This document shows, piece after piece, positions 12,835-25,800 of a stretch of DNA of 64,000 nt (positions within the stretch are counted from its first letter, which is position 1; the number at the start of each line of letters is the position of its first letter). The stretch is from Trochalopteron elliotii (lineage: Eukaryota; Chordata; Aves; Passeriformes; Leiothrichidae), in the NCBI GenBank assembly GCA_024734555.1, contig JANPWX010000061.1, forward strand, positions 2,364,613 through 2,428,612, given 5' to 3'. The notes beneath the pieces were generated by a model, which was given only the letters and a program-made list of their open reading frames with translations, searched no databases and was not told the DNA's origin. The position numbers were made by a program, and so were the translations under genes.

Positions 12835-15800
12835 CCCATAAGCCAAACCAAAGCAGAACTCAGCCAGCTTCAGTTTGGTTGTGGTCACAAGTATTTTGCA
12901 AAGCTACATTATTTAATTAGGAAATTTAATCAGAAAGATATTGTATGGCTTAATATCTAGTTGAGCAATAAAGAGTACAGCCCATTTTTGTGGTATGTTT
13001 TAAGATAAAAGTGGCCTGAAAATGCTGAGGCTTTCCTGAGCAATCTAATTGCATGTCTTTAATTAACATATATGCTAACTTCACAATAGAGGCCTTCAGG
13101 ACAAAGCCTGTCTTAAAAAAATCTGTATTCTTGTCCTTTCTTGAAAATTCTGATCTACTGTATAAGTAATCTGCACAGGGTTTCATATTTCAGATAATGA
13201 CACCTAATATTTTACACAATAAAATACACTGACAGCCACATTTGAAAACCATGATGCTGTTAGAGCAATTAAGATAATTGGAAAAATTAGAAAAAAAACC
13301 CTTTAAAATACTCTGATTCTCTTAACTGCTAGGCATTATATCAGTGTAATAAGAATGAGAAGGCAGTGGAGAACTTACTGGTGAAAAAGCAAAGTGTAGA
13401 TGGCTGTCATTTAGGTCAAAGATAATTCTTCACTGACTGGCTTCCACAAGCAGTATAAACCTATATAGGTAAACAATATTAATTGTTTTCTATGAGTGAC
13501 ATTTAAAATTGGCTGTTGTGAGATAAATACATAACCCTGATATCCTCATTGATGGCTTTGCATGTGTATTTTTGATTTTAAAACACAAATGGGCCTCCAA
13601 AAAGCTATGGAAGGATGTGGGGAAGCTACCTGGCATGGAGTGCTAACAGAACAAACCACTTCAATGACCAACACAAATACATGGAAATAGCAGTGACCAC
13701 AGAGCAAGCAAAGAGCAGTACCTGAACAAGACTATAACCTTTTCTATCTATAATTATTGCACATACAGCTGCAGGCATTTTCTTTGGATCAGCTGCAAGT
13801 CAGTTCTCAGTGTACTCCTGTCTCTGCCTTTCAATCATTTCAGAAGTGCTCACTCTATTTTTCTGTCAGAGTGCAGAGGACATGCCTGTATTCTCCCATC
13901 AGTCACAACTTTTTGCATTTGGTACCAACATCATAAGGTTTTTTTACAAACTGCAGGCCAAAGACCACTACGAAGATTTCTAGTATTAATGTTAGACTAT
14001 CGCCTAACTTCAAATTGTAACAGATTTCTTCAAATGCTTTAGATGTGCATATGTCTGCAGGGGAGGAAAGGGGTGGGGGGGGAAATCTATGCCCTTTTTT
14101 GATCCTGAAATATTCTAAAAAAAATGAGCCTTAAGAAAACAGTGCATGTGTCTGGATTACTTCAAAATCTAATTAACATACTTGAATCTTCTGGGGGTAT
14201 ATTTTCAGATTCCTTACAAAAATAAGCCAAAAGCTTTAGTGGATACTGTTAAAAACCACCAACAGCTCATGAGAACATTTCTATTCCATTCATAAAGCTT
14301 AACAAACTCATAAATTAGAATACAGGAAGAAATTATTCCCTATGTATTGGTTCAGAGAAACTGTAGTTATTCCTTACTGTCCACTCTACATGCTAAGAAT
14401 TATTGTAACATCAATAGTTACCAGCTTCTTGGTAATGTCACAAAGTTATATTTTCTCTCTAGTTTAAGAGAAGGTTCTAAGGAGGCTGAAGAGAAAGTAG
14501 ATGCAATCTGAAGGAACTGTGACAGATATGCTCTCCTTTAAGCTATTAGAGATGCATTTTATAGGGCACTTTAGGGAAGTAAAAGGACACTTTTTTGGGC
14601 ACCTAGTGATACTAATGTTTGAGCTTTACATTGGTAGAGAAACTTACTGATGATATAACTCTGTGCATGGTTCATTAAGCGAAGAACTTGACAGATTAGC
14701 AGCTAAATTGTCAAGGAAAACAATCTACCAGAAGGAATGTCTTTGAGCTACATCCACCCAACATACACTGCTCTGTGTGTGATTCAGGAGCAGGTGGATT
14801 CTGCTGCTGCTGATAAATAGAACACTTTAAACACAGGATAAACACTTTCTGCTCCTTTCTAAATCAAACAATTCTTCTCAGAAGGCAGCAACTTCTCAGA
14901 GCATTGCTGGCTCCTGGTGAGCAGTCCAGAGCATTTATGCTCCAAGGGACTCCCACAGACCTGCAGAAGGCCTGAACAGCTGGCTCAAGACTCTGGACAG
15001 CCTTCAAGATAAACCCTGAGTACAGTTGTAAGCCAGCAACAGTAACCATGTGTAGGGGGAAGGGGTCAGAGAGGCAGCTTGGCATGTGGACAGGTCAACT
15101 GCACAACCCCCAGCATAATAAGGATCATTCATCCAAAACTCATAATGCAACTCAACACAAGTTGATCTCCTGACACTGCTGTTTCCTCTGCCTTACTCAT
15201 TCTTTTCATGCAAAACCAGACTTTTATAGGTTACGTGGGGCTTTTTGGTGGTTTTTGCAAACATTTTGTATCACCAACCAAGATAAACTACTCATTATTT
15301 TAAAGAGAGAGCCTTGTTTGAGACTATGAAAGATGTCCATTGAAAACTTTTCTATTTCCTCTCTGGCCATCTGCAACATTTCTACTTCAATGTGCTGAAG
15401 ACCAATAGAGAAAAAGGCACCAGCCTGGGGAGAACACAAGAGCAGGCAAGTGTTCTGCCCAGGACAGACCTGCTGACAGGCACAAGTGGCTTTCCAGCAG
15501 CATGGATATGAAGTTTGCTTGTACCCCCTGGAGACAACATGATGGTTCTAAAACCTAATTGTGTGTGAGATCCAATAGTCATTACATACAACAGTCTGAA
15601 ATTTTGGAACTACGTTACATACACCAAAAAAATCTGAAATAATTTCCCTGTCTTTTAGAATTATCTAGCCTTGAGGAAAATTCATACAAGGCAGTGGAAA
15701 AGAATTCCATCCTATACACCACAAATCAATTAGCTGAACCATTGCTTGGCTGACTGTGAGGTTGCTTTTAGGCTGCTGTAGTAACTCTTGAACAAGAATA

Positions 15801-16005
15801 GTAAGTGGAATTTTGCTTATTTTTCTCCTTACTATGGGATATTGATGCATTTTTATGCCACTTGTATTCTCTTTGTGGGCTATTCTTTCTGCTGCTGCTC
15901 TTATGAAACAAAATATTAAAACAAAGAGCTGCTAGAAATGAGCATATTACAGATTTCTAGATCTAGTATTATAATTGAAATGTGATATTATGAAGAAAAG
16001 GCTTA

Positions 16006-16036
16006 ATTGGTCTAAACAAAATCTGTTTAGACCAAT
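16006..16036. repeat. 13-bp perfect inverted repeat
   Basis: ATTGGTCTAAACA (16006-16018) and TGTTTAGACCAAT (16024-16036) are perfect reverse complements around a 5-nt spacer. It lies in intergenic DNA with no transposon ends recognised nearby. Confidence 0.85.
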
Positions 16037-17987
16037 GTTTTGGAGTTTGAATAAAAATTACTTTAAAAAAAGCCACGCCCACATGAAATCGATGAAAAAA
16101 AAAAGCAGTTTGGAAATTACCGTATGCGACAACCAACAGCCTGTCCTTAAATCACCTTTAAAAGATCCTGGAACCTCTTAGAAAGTATAATGCAATAACT
16201 TCACAAGGAAGTCCAACGTGGTCCAAGTGACTTCCATCCATATTTCTGATGGAACATCAGGAACAGCTGCTTGAGCAATGAAAGCTCTTCCAAATTCAAA
16301 AGCCTTCTCTTGTGCGGGCTGTAGCTTAACACAGTTGCTGGCAGCTATAGCTGCTGGGGCAAGAAAACAACCACTGAAAGAAGCAGGTGCTGGTGTTAGA
16401 GTGAGACATAAAGTGGTCCAGAAAAATGAGTGGAAGGAAGGGAAATGTGTCCCAGGGAGATGGAGGAACACTTAGATTTACCATTCACTCTGTGAGATTC
16501 AAGCACATTCATCTAAATGGTTGCAGAGCTTGGTCATAGAAATGTTTAGTCTGAAAAGAACTTCCAAAGTGTCTCTCAGGAATGTTACCCAGAAGTCAGT
16601 TTTGTATCATGTATTATGCCAGGCATAAAAAAAAAAAATATTATGTAATACTCTTTATTCCATGTTTCCAGGAGAGAGATTAAACTGAATCTGATAATTA
16701 TTTATTCATATGGCTCTCATCTGGTATATAATGTAAAAACATTTTATAAAAATACGTGATCAATATGTTCACCAAACAGGCAAGGACAGGAGTGGGAGTA
16801 CATGAAGCAGGCTTTCATATCACCAGAGATGTCAGACAAGAGAAGCAGAACAATCTCCTTACTACTCATGAAGGATGACCAGCAGAGCTAACACCAAGAT
16901 GAGCCCTGTGACACCCCTTTGGAGAAGGAGGGGGCATTATAACAAAAACATCTCACACAGTCAAGGAAAGTCAGAGAAGGAAGAAATGATCACCTTGGTC
17001 TCAGATACTAAAAACCACAAAGGATTTAATCAATAGTCCTAACTATACAGCATCAGCTCTGCAGTGCTGTATGCTCAGGGATAATGTGTTATAAACCAAC
17101 AGCTTTGTAGAATTAGTAAAGCATAAGGGTTAATCATTGTCAAGAAGCGTGCTGTTGATGAATTATTTTGGTAAGGTTAATCTTCTAAATACTCATTACA
17201 GCAATCTATAATTCTTTTTTCTTTATCCACTTATATTCACCAGCAACAGAATTATAATAAAGATGCACTAGGTGAGCTATGGAATGCATTGGCTGGTCTC
17301 CAGCAAATCATTTCAGTGCACAATAAGCTGTCAGCACATGTAGTCCCACTAAATACAACACAATTACTTATTTTAACAGGTGTGCCATTAAGAAGTTTTG
17401 CTCATCATGGGAAGTTTCGACATCAGATCTTTAATCTTAACATTTTTTGAATAATCAGGAAAAATAAAAACATTAGGGACACAGAATCACAGTAGTGACA
17501 TAGTAAACTCCCACCACAGACCCACCTTACCTCAGTAAAAACAAATTAACTCTGACCAGTAGAGAAAGCAACTACAGGATCTATTAATTTTATTATTCTG
17601 GATATCTCAAGTTACCATGAGCTGTGAGATTATACTCTGATGTCTCCAAAGGCTCATAACTGTGGAAGATTTATTCAAAAAGACAAGATAAGAATTAAGG
17701 AACACATTCCCCAAATTTATAAGCATGCTCTCTGCACAATCCCTTGGGAATACTTTTTCCTCTTATGTTATCTCTAGAAACTTAACTTTTGGAACTGTGT
17801 CTTGCTCTAAGTAGGGCCAGCATCACAAACTGGTTTGAAGTTAAAGTAGGCCATGAAAAAGCAAGAGCAGAAGTTAGGATAGCAGCAGAGAGAAAACCAC
17901 CAAGCCCTATTCAAACTAATCTGCACAGAACAGTCCTCCACAGAACTGGGAAGGAAAGTAGGGAGACTCCAGCTGGCTGCATATATG

Positions 17988-18031
17988 TCATTTCTCAGTT
18001 TTCAGATATATTTCATTTCTCAGTTTTCAGA
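17988..18031. repeat. Tandem duplication, 25-bp period
   Basis: TCATTTCTCAGTTTTCAGA is present at 17988-18006 and 18013-18031, identical over 19 bp. Confidence 0.85.
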
Positions 18032-21000
18032 CCTGTTCTCAGTATTAAAGGAGGACAGGGGCTGATGAGGCAGGAACAGATACAGTCACTAACTAAAGCC
18101 TTAAATATTTTCAGTCTACAGTAGCTGCAAAATATCAAAATCTTAACACTGGAATTTTGCCAGAGAGGTGGAACAGTAGTTGTGTTCTAAGAATTCAGGG
18201 CATAGAAAATTAAAGACATTATTTTGATTTCTATTTCTTGCTGCTTTGCTTTTTTTGGAAATTCTCCCAGGACATTTCGGGTTGGTCTCTTTACACTTCC
18301 TCAATTGGTCTGTGGGGATTTCCAAAACCCAAGCTACAAACGAAGATGTGTACTTTATTATCACAGCTAACACTGGGCATTATTAATAAAGGAAAATGTG
18401 ATGTGTTTATATTAGTCAGAATCACATAATTTACAGGGGCAGACACAGCAGCTTGGTAGGGCTGAAAAAACCTGTATTCTCTGCAGACAGAACATGATTA
18501 AAACACTGAACACTTCTCACATCCTTTCATAGCATTAGGCAAGGGTCTGACTGTAATTTGAAGACTAAGCAGCAAACTCAATGAAAACTCCACTCATTCC
18601 TTCATCTTCCCTAATACTGTAGTTAAACAGAGAGCCCTAAATCTGTAAGAAATCACATGGAATCATCAAGCTTACTGTTGGCTGGCCACGAGAAACTGTT
18701 CCAAAGATTGGATTTTAAATTACTGATTCAGAGGTTTGTTTTACTGAAATACTGAAGTTTACTAGTTTTCTGGTTTTGGGAAATTGGGATAAAAGGAACT
18801 CTAGCATTCAGGAGCAAATGTGCTTTTACAGGATATTTTTCATCTATCATCTTGACCATTTATTTAATTCCTTCTCTATCAGTGTCTCTTATTTTTTTTT
18901 CTCTTGCCTGTAAATTAAACTTATTAACACAGGACCAATCACTTGGAGTTTCTACTCCCCTGCATGGCACAATGCATGCAGGGCCCAAGAGCCAAGTTCC
19001 TAAACACTGCAGTAACACCATGAAATACCAGGGACTGCCATTAGTTGAACTGTATCTCCCTGATGAACACACTGCATCAATGTGACTTAGAGCAAATGAC
19101 AGAACAAGGTCAAACTGAAGATTACAGCTCACCTTCAACACAACCCTTTGTGCCTTGATTTAAAAGCTGTGTTGGGTTCTAGTATATAATGAAGCACAGC
19201 AACTACATACAAGTTCTACTGAAAGTCCATTCACAGTCAGAACAGCCATGCTGTAATGGTGTGGTTCTCCATCAAGAAAAGCATCTAGCCAGAATTACAA
19301 ACATGCATCAAATATCCTACAGCTGGAAGAGGAGGGAGGAAAAAGAAAGCCCTTTCCTTTCTCTGTCTGGTATATTAAAATGTAAAGCCTTTAGAGCCAG
19401 CTCAATCTTTTCAATATGCACTTGGACAGTGCCCAGCACAGTGAGCCCAAGTCTCCAATTAAAGTGTCTGTTCTCCATCACAAGAGCAATGAATATGTAT
19501 TGAACATATTCAATAGGCATTAATTCACCAAACAGCTTAGGGTGATATTTCTGTTTCCTAAAAGAAGAGGAGAGCTCAGAGGGAAGTCACTTGGGCTGTA
19601 AACGGAAGTTTATCATATTCCACTTCCTTCTGTGATGATTTTACTTTTTATGGCTACCTGATTTATAGCAGCATACAAAGCTCAGCTGCCAAGTAAAAGG
19701 GAATCTGAGCAGCAGCAGAGGCTCCTCTCCCAGATTTTAACTCCATTCTCACTATGGCCCACAGTGGCCATGCACATGTTGGCAGCAAGCAAACCAGCCT
19801 ACAGATGGAATCAAGATGACCACAGCACTCAAGTCTGCACTCAGGAAAAAGACACTGCTTTCCCACATTCTGAGGGTGTGCCTTCCCAAAGAAACAGGAA
19901 CAAACCACAAAAGCAGCACCTCTAATCCTTTTCTCACTCCAATTCTATGGTAGGAAGGAAGATCTGGTTTATGCCAGTGTATCTAACATCTGAACTTTCA
20001 ACTCAGAGCACCACGAAGGCACCTCTAGCCTGATCATCTGCATTGCTGTCAGATAACAGGAACAGATGGTGATATTTGATACAAACTAATCAGCTAACTT
20101 AGCAAAGAGTTGGGTATACATTTTTATAACAAGGCATCTGACAAGGCTTGATAAATAAAATTTCCCATGGGAAGAGAATACTGGAAATACCACCCTTAGA
20201 ATAGAAAAACAGAACTAATTCAATAAAGAGCAAGTGAAGGTAACCTTAATTATAGAAACCTCAGTGCTTATGATATTTATGCTACTAGAATTACATTTGC
20301 AAAATATAATTGCCAAAAGGTGACTTTCCCACAGCTAATAAATGTCAGCAGACAAATCACTCATGAATGTCCTGTTCTTTTCCTAGAGAATCCTTTTGCA
20401 GTATTAGAAGCATTATCAAATAAAATAACTGGAACTAAACTAGCTGGTCAGGAAATTTTTATTAAGTGCTCTTCTTCAGAAAGTGCTAATTTTTATTATC
20501 ATTAACATTGGGGATTTTGGCAGAGAAGACTTGATTGATTCACCTCACTGCCCCCACCAAAAAAATGCCCTAACCTGAAGTGTCCAATTTCTGTGATTTT
20601 TCACAGACAAGATTAACCCATCTTTTTTTATTACTTTTGGCTGTCAGAAGAATAGTGATCTAAAAAGCTTCAGGATAAAAATAGACAGCTTTGCTTGCTG
20701 ATTTTTCTTTTTTTTCATTTTAGAACTAAAATATTTTTCAGAGATTATTTTTACCTTTCCTTCTGAATGTATTTTTACTTAGGGAAAATATTAGAGCTAT
20801 TATAATGGCATCTCAGCTGTGCTGAGAATGAGCAAAGAAGTTTATTTAGCAGAACAGGATACAATAAAACTTGCCTTGTTTTGTCTGATCTCTTGCATAT
20901 GAGAGGATATCCATTATTGACCAAGAGCCAACAATGAGTTCAGCTATAAACTGAGTGAGCAGCTAACTCTGCACATCTCAGAAAGCTCAGCCTTTTTCTG

Positions 21001-21857
21001 TGCACTCTTTGAAAGCTTTGAAAGGGCTTTCTCAAATACACACTCTTGACTGCGCAATTCATATTTTAAGTGCTATTTGTATTATATTCCAGAGGAGCTT
21101 AGATTGCTCTTCCCACAGGATATTCGAGATCACAGGGTAAAATTGCTTTGGCGTCAATGCAAATTCATGAGATTCTGGTATTTCAGAGCTGAACACTTAA
21201 TTGTGCCACTGTCACTCTAGCTGGTTCATTGCTCACACTGTAGATGAATTCCACCTGAGAAAAACAGGATTTCACACTGCAAGAGCTCTCCTGTCTGCAG
21301 ACAACATGAAAACAATAACTACACAACAGGAGCAACAACTGACAGGCACATTTGGTGTTTTATCAGGTTTACCTGGGTAGGATAAATGGATTTCTCATGC
21401 CATGGAGTAACTGTCATCAGTACAGAATAAGAAAGTCACTAAACTGGAAGGAACTTATGGTTGTTTTGTAGGCAAACCTTCTGCTCAAAGCAAGGTCAAC
21501 AGAAATAACTGTGTCAGCAAAATACATATTTGTCTGAAAAGATACACAAACCTCATAGGTTTCCCTGTAAAGTTTTACCTTTTGAGGCCCTTTAAAACCT
21601 GATACCTTTAATATTGAAGACAATAAATGAACTAACAGCATCAGTAGAAAGGTCTTCCAAACAAAATGCTATTCTGCTTGGTAGTGTAGTATGACACCTG
21701 TTTCTTTGGGCTCATGTACTAATTTCTCAGCAGGAAGGCAAGAAGCAGAGGTATGTTTATTTGAACAGCTGAAGAGCAGTGCAAAGACTTGATGGGAAGA
21801 CCACGACCTACAAGAATGTCTCTATTGCCAGCTGTTTTCAAAACCTGTATCAAGTTG

Positions 21858-21919
21858 AAACTATCAAACAAAGAACATATAACAAACACCAAACTATCAA
21901 ACAAAGAATATATAACAAA
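21858..21919. repeat. Tandem duplication, 33-bp period
   Basis: A 29-bp sequence beginning AAACTATCAAACAAAGAA appears at 21858-21886 and 21891-21919 with one mismatch and a 4-bp spacer. Confidence 0.9.
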
Positions 21920-22258
21920 GAACTAGGTATTTCTTATTTAATGAAGTGAAAGATACAAAGTCTCTACCTGATGCTTTGAAGAAAAATTAAAACCAAAAAT
22001 TTACAAAATATTTTTTTTCTTTTTGTCCTCATGGATCTTATTCTTAGCAGCGACAATCCTCACCAAAATAAAAAGGGTTTTTAGCCTTCTTCACATCTTT
22101 CAGCTAGGGACCAAGATCAGCACAAACAATAAGTTAGGAGGAGGTAAATGAGGTGTACTCTACAAATCACGGTTGACAGCCAGTGCCTACTCTTAAATTT
22201 TGAATTATTGGTCACAATGAAGTAGTGCTGAAAAAATAATCTTCATGTTCAGGCTCTG

Positions 22259-22325
22259 TTCTAAATTAAAAGAAAAACAACAACAAAAAAAAACACTGTT
22301 AAAAAAAAAAAAAAAGAAAAAATTC
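22259..22325. repeat. A-rich low-complexity tract
   Basis: Runs of A broken by single C, T or G over about 65 bp. The lysine-rich frame across it is an artefact. Confidence 0.7.
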
Positions 22326-22806
22326 TACAGAGAAGAATTGATTGCAAATGAAAGAAAAACTATTTCTGACTCGAAAACAAGAGGAGGAAAGAGTCCTCAT
22401 TTTACTGACAGAAACATGACAGAATTATTGGCAGTATCTCATAAAAGTCCAGTATGTGAATATTATGTGTCACATTTCAAACGTGAAATAACACAATGGA
22501 CATAAGTGAGCACCAGATAGATTCCTTCAGTTGTGGGAAGAAGAAAAGTGTGGGAAAATCCAGATGGGAGGGGTAATGAAACTAGTGCTGACCTTTGTTC
22601 AAAGTTCCCAGGAGTAAATACAAAGCAAATCACAGCTCACACTGTGGCAGCCGTTTATGGTGCCCTACATTTGATTTGTGAACTCTGCTGTACCCAAGAA
22701 CAGCAGAAAAGAATGAGGATATAATCCCTCTTCAATACTTCAGTAATTCTAAGACAAAACCCACTTAAGTGTGAGCTATTTTATTTACCAGTGCAATGCC
22801 CAAGAG

Positions 22807-22880
22807 ATTTTTTTCTGTTATTCTTTTTTTCTCTGATTTTTTTTCCTTCAGTCTTTTTTTCTCTTTTTTTTCCTTCTTTG
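22807..22880. repeat. Polypyrimidine (T/C) tract
   Basis: About 75 bp that is nearly all T and C on the plus strand, with several T7-T8 runs. The lysine/glutamate-rich minus-strand frame at 22781-23002 comes from this. Confidence 0.75.
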
Positions 22881-25800
22881 GTTGCAATATTCAACAGAAT
22901 ATCAAAATGAACTAAACAAAGTTGAAAAGGAAAAGTTGTATTCTTTTTCAGGAACAAAAAATGGGCCTCCATTATGCTGTTCCTCAGAAGACATGCATGC
23001 AACCTCCTGCATATATGCTTTCACGTGTGTTAACAGTGTTTAAAAATTATTCTTCATCATTTTGCATTCCTTAAAGTAGTATTTCTCAAAGTACATGTGC
23101 TGCTGCCTTGAAAACCCTTTCTCTCCTAAAAATACTGCATTTTTTTGTGTTCTATTATTTTATTTCTAAGAAAACTCACACTATAAATATTCTCAGACAC
23201 TGAAAACATTGAGGCACAAAATGAAAAAGCCACTGGCCCCACCCTGTAAATCCAGTCAGCTGTATACAGAGATCTTCCAGGAGCATTGTTGGTGTTTTAA
23301 AACACTTGAATTGCTGCCAGATGTGCAAGATATGAAATCAGTCCATTGCTGCAGGGTGAGGTTTTCTAGAGAAAGGTCCAACCCTTGTGATGTTTACAGG
23401 CATTTAATACAACACAATAGAAACTCAGAATGTGACTAATGTAGATATGAATGAAAAAGGTTTTCTAAGAATTAAGGCATATAAACCAGTATTTCAAAGA
23501 GCAATTACTAAGTTCTTCCCAGAACTGGAAAGAAAAGATGGTTTCAATTTCCTCACAGACAGAAACACGACTTCTGCATTACCTTTCTTACATCACAATA
23601 ATTCACTACTGATCAAACAAAGACTTTACAATCATTTACCATTGTAGGAAAGTTGTTTTCTCCTGGAAGGCTGGAGACTAGACCCTTCCAGACCTTTTAT
23701 TCATTAGATGTGAGAGACACCACCTCCTCAGTCACATCATCCTCCTCCATTGACAAAAGTGGGGACTCAGCCATTCTAACACTGTGTGCTATGAAATACA
23801 TTCCTCCTTCCAGGTCTGTATGCTAGAAGGTGAATGAATCGGGCAAGGATTTATAGAATCACCCAAACTATCAGAACCTTCAGAGATTATTCACCCAATA
23901 AAATTGGATCTAGAGTTCTACTATTACTTTTCCCAAAACCTGCTCACAATTAGCATTCCCAAATAGGGCAATGATATTTGTCACTCCATCACAAAGCAAG
24001 CACAGGGCCTTTAAAAAGGATCCTAGCGTGCTAAAAATAGCAGTAAAAACAGGGATAGTGTCTCAAGAGGACAAAGCATCATTATTTCATTTACTTTAGC
24101 TTGGATAGCTCATGGCTTGGGTTTACCTCATGATGGTTCCCTAAAACAACACAGTTTCTCACAGAGATTTTTTTTTTCACAGCTCTATTTTATGAATTTC
24201 ACTGCCAGACAGTATGAACGTGCCCAAGAATCCTTTTCACATAATTTCTTTTGCAATTATGTATTTGGCATCAAGGTACAAAATAAAAACCAGAATAGAA
24301 CAATTGGTTTCTTAGCAAGTGCCTTTTGTTATTTAAGCTTTTCAATAACTTTTGAGTCTATTCTTGACAAACAGTAAAATCCATCAAAAAAACCACAAAA
24401 CATACGAGGACTTCCTTTATCCTCACGAAAAATGAAATCAACCAACCAAATAGAACTCAGTTAAAACAGATCAACTTTTAGACATTGCAAAGAACTCCAG
24501 CCCCCTCTTGTGACAAACCATCAGAAGACAAGCACAGTTTTACAGTGTGACACTGCACAGTTTGAAGCTGTTTCCATCCCAATAAAATTCCTTTCAAAAG
24601 ATTGTGAGGCTGGAAGGAGATAACTTGGCTTCCTGTAGTCACCATCCTCTCTATCTTAACTTAGGTAGAAAGGCAACATTCAGAAAATTGCACCAAGTAA
24701 GAACAAAAAGGCTTTTTTAACCAACCAGCATGAATTCCTGCCACCTCTGTCACTGGATATAAAAAGTAGCTTTGGTGTAACATCTTGTTCCAGTGGTGAA
24801 TAATCAACACAGCTTTCAGGACCACAACGTCAGCAAATCTCTTTAATCAGAAGACTTTTAGTATAAATTCTTCATGAGCATGGTTGGCAAAAGGCAAAGG
24901 ACTAAGAAAAGAAGAACACGTGGCAAAATGCCCCTTAAATTTGGACCTGGTCTGATGTATCTCTGTATATTCATCTGTCTAGATACATCTACATAAAACT
25001 ACTGGCAGAGTTTGTATGTCAGAAATTACAGTTCAGCAGTGAAAAGAATACCAGCCTGCACTGCACTGACTGACTGACTCTACAAATGGAGCAATTCAGC
25101 ACTGGAGTATGGGAAACCAGCAGAGCCATTTTCACTGCTGTAAAGCACATTTGTCAAAGACCTATCTAGGGTATAAAAAAGCTAATAACATTCAGGATTC
25201 AGGCAGGATCCCAAACATGGGGTTAATGATCATGGTTCAAAAGGATTGGGTTGACCCTGCCTATATAATATAATTTCTAGTCCAGGATTTTACCCACAGG
25301 TAGGTAAAATACATTGCAGATGTTCTGCAGATGTAGAGAAGGGGTTTGTCTCTACTATGCAGACTTGAGAAAGCATCTGGGGTCCTGAACACAACCAATG
25401 TTCAGGACTCTGTACAGACATACAGGTCCAAGCTAACAAACCTTCTACTGAGCATAACTGGGAAACAGTCCATTGCATCCAAATGCACAGCAACACGAAG
25501 TGCAAACCACTTTCTAAAACCTTTTCAAGTACAAATGCTCCGAACCACTCCCTCAAACACTGATGGTATTCCAAAGTTGTCAATATAACTCTTCATAACA
25601 AAGACACATTCATTAAGACAGAAAAGCCCTCAGTTATTTCCAAAATGTCCAGTCAGGAAAGTGCAGTCATCAGATGTGTTTGAAAACCTTTTGTAGTTCA
25701 GAGCATCTCAGTAGCTCCAGCCTGCATGCACATACAGTGCAGAGTTTCACTGGAGGCTGACAAATCTGTGTTGAGCTGCACAAATCTTTGAAGAGAATTG

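Noticed and set aside
15224..15439. 71-codon minus-strand frame with a helical E/K-rich segment
   Set aside because: It looks protein-like, but no family is recognised, no splice series exists and the length is within chance.
23075..23120. Sequence resembling a hAT-type terminal region (TTTCTCAAAGTACATG)
   Set aside because: Too short and diverged, and no matching inverted terminus was seen.
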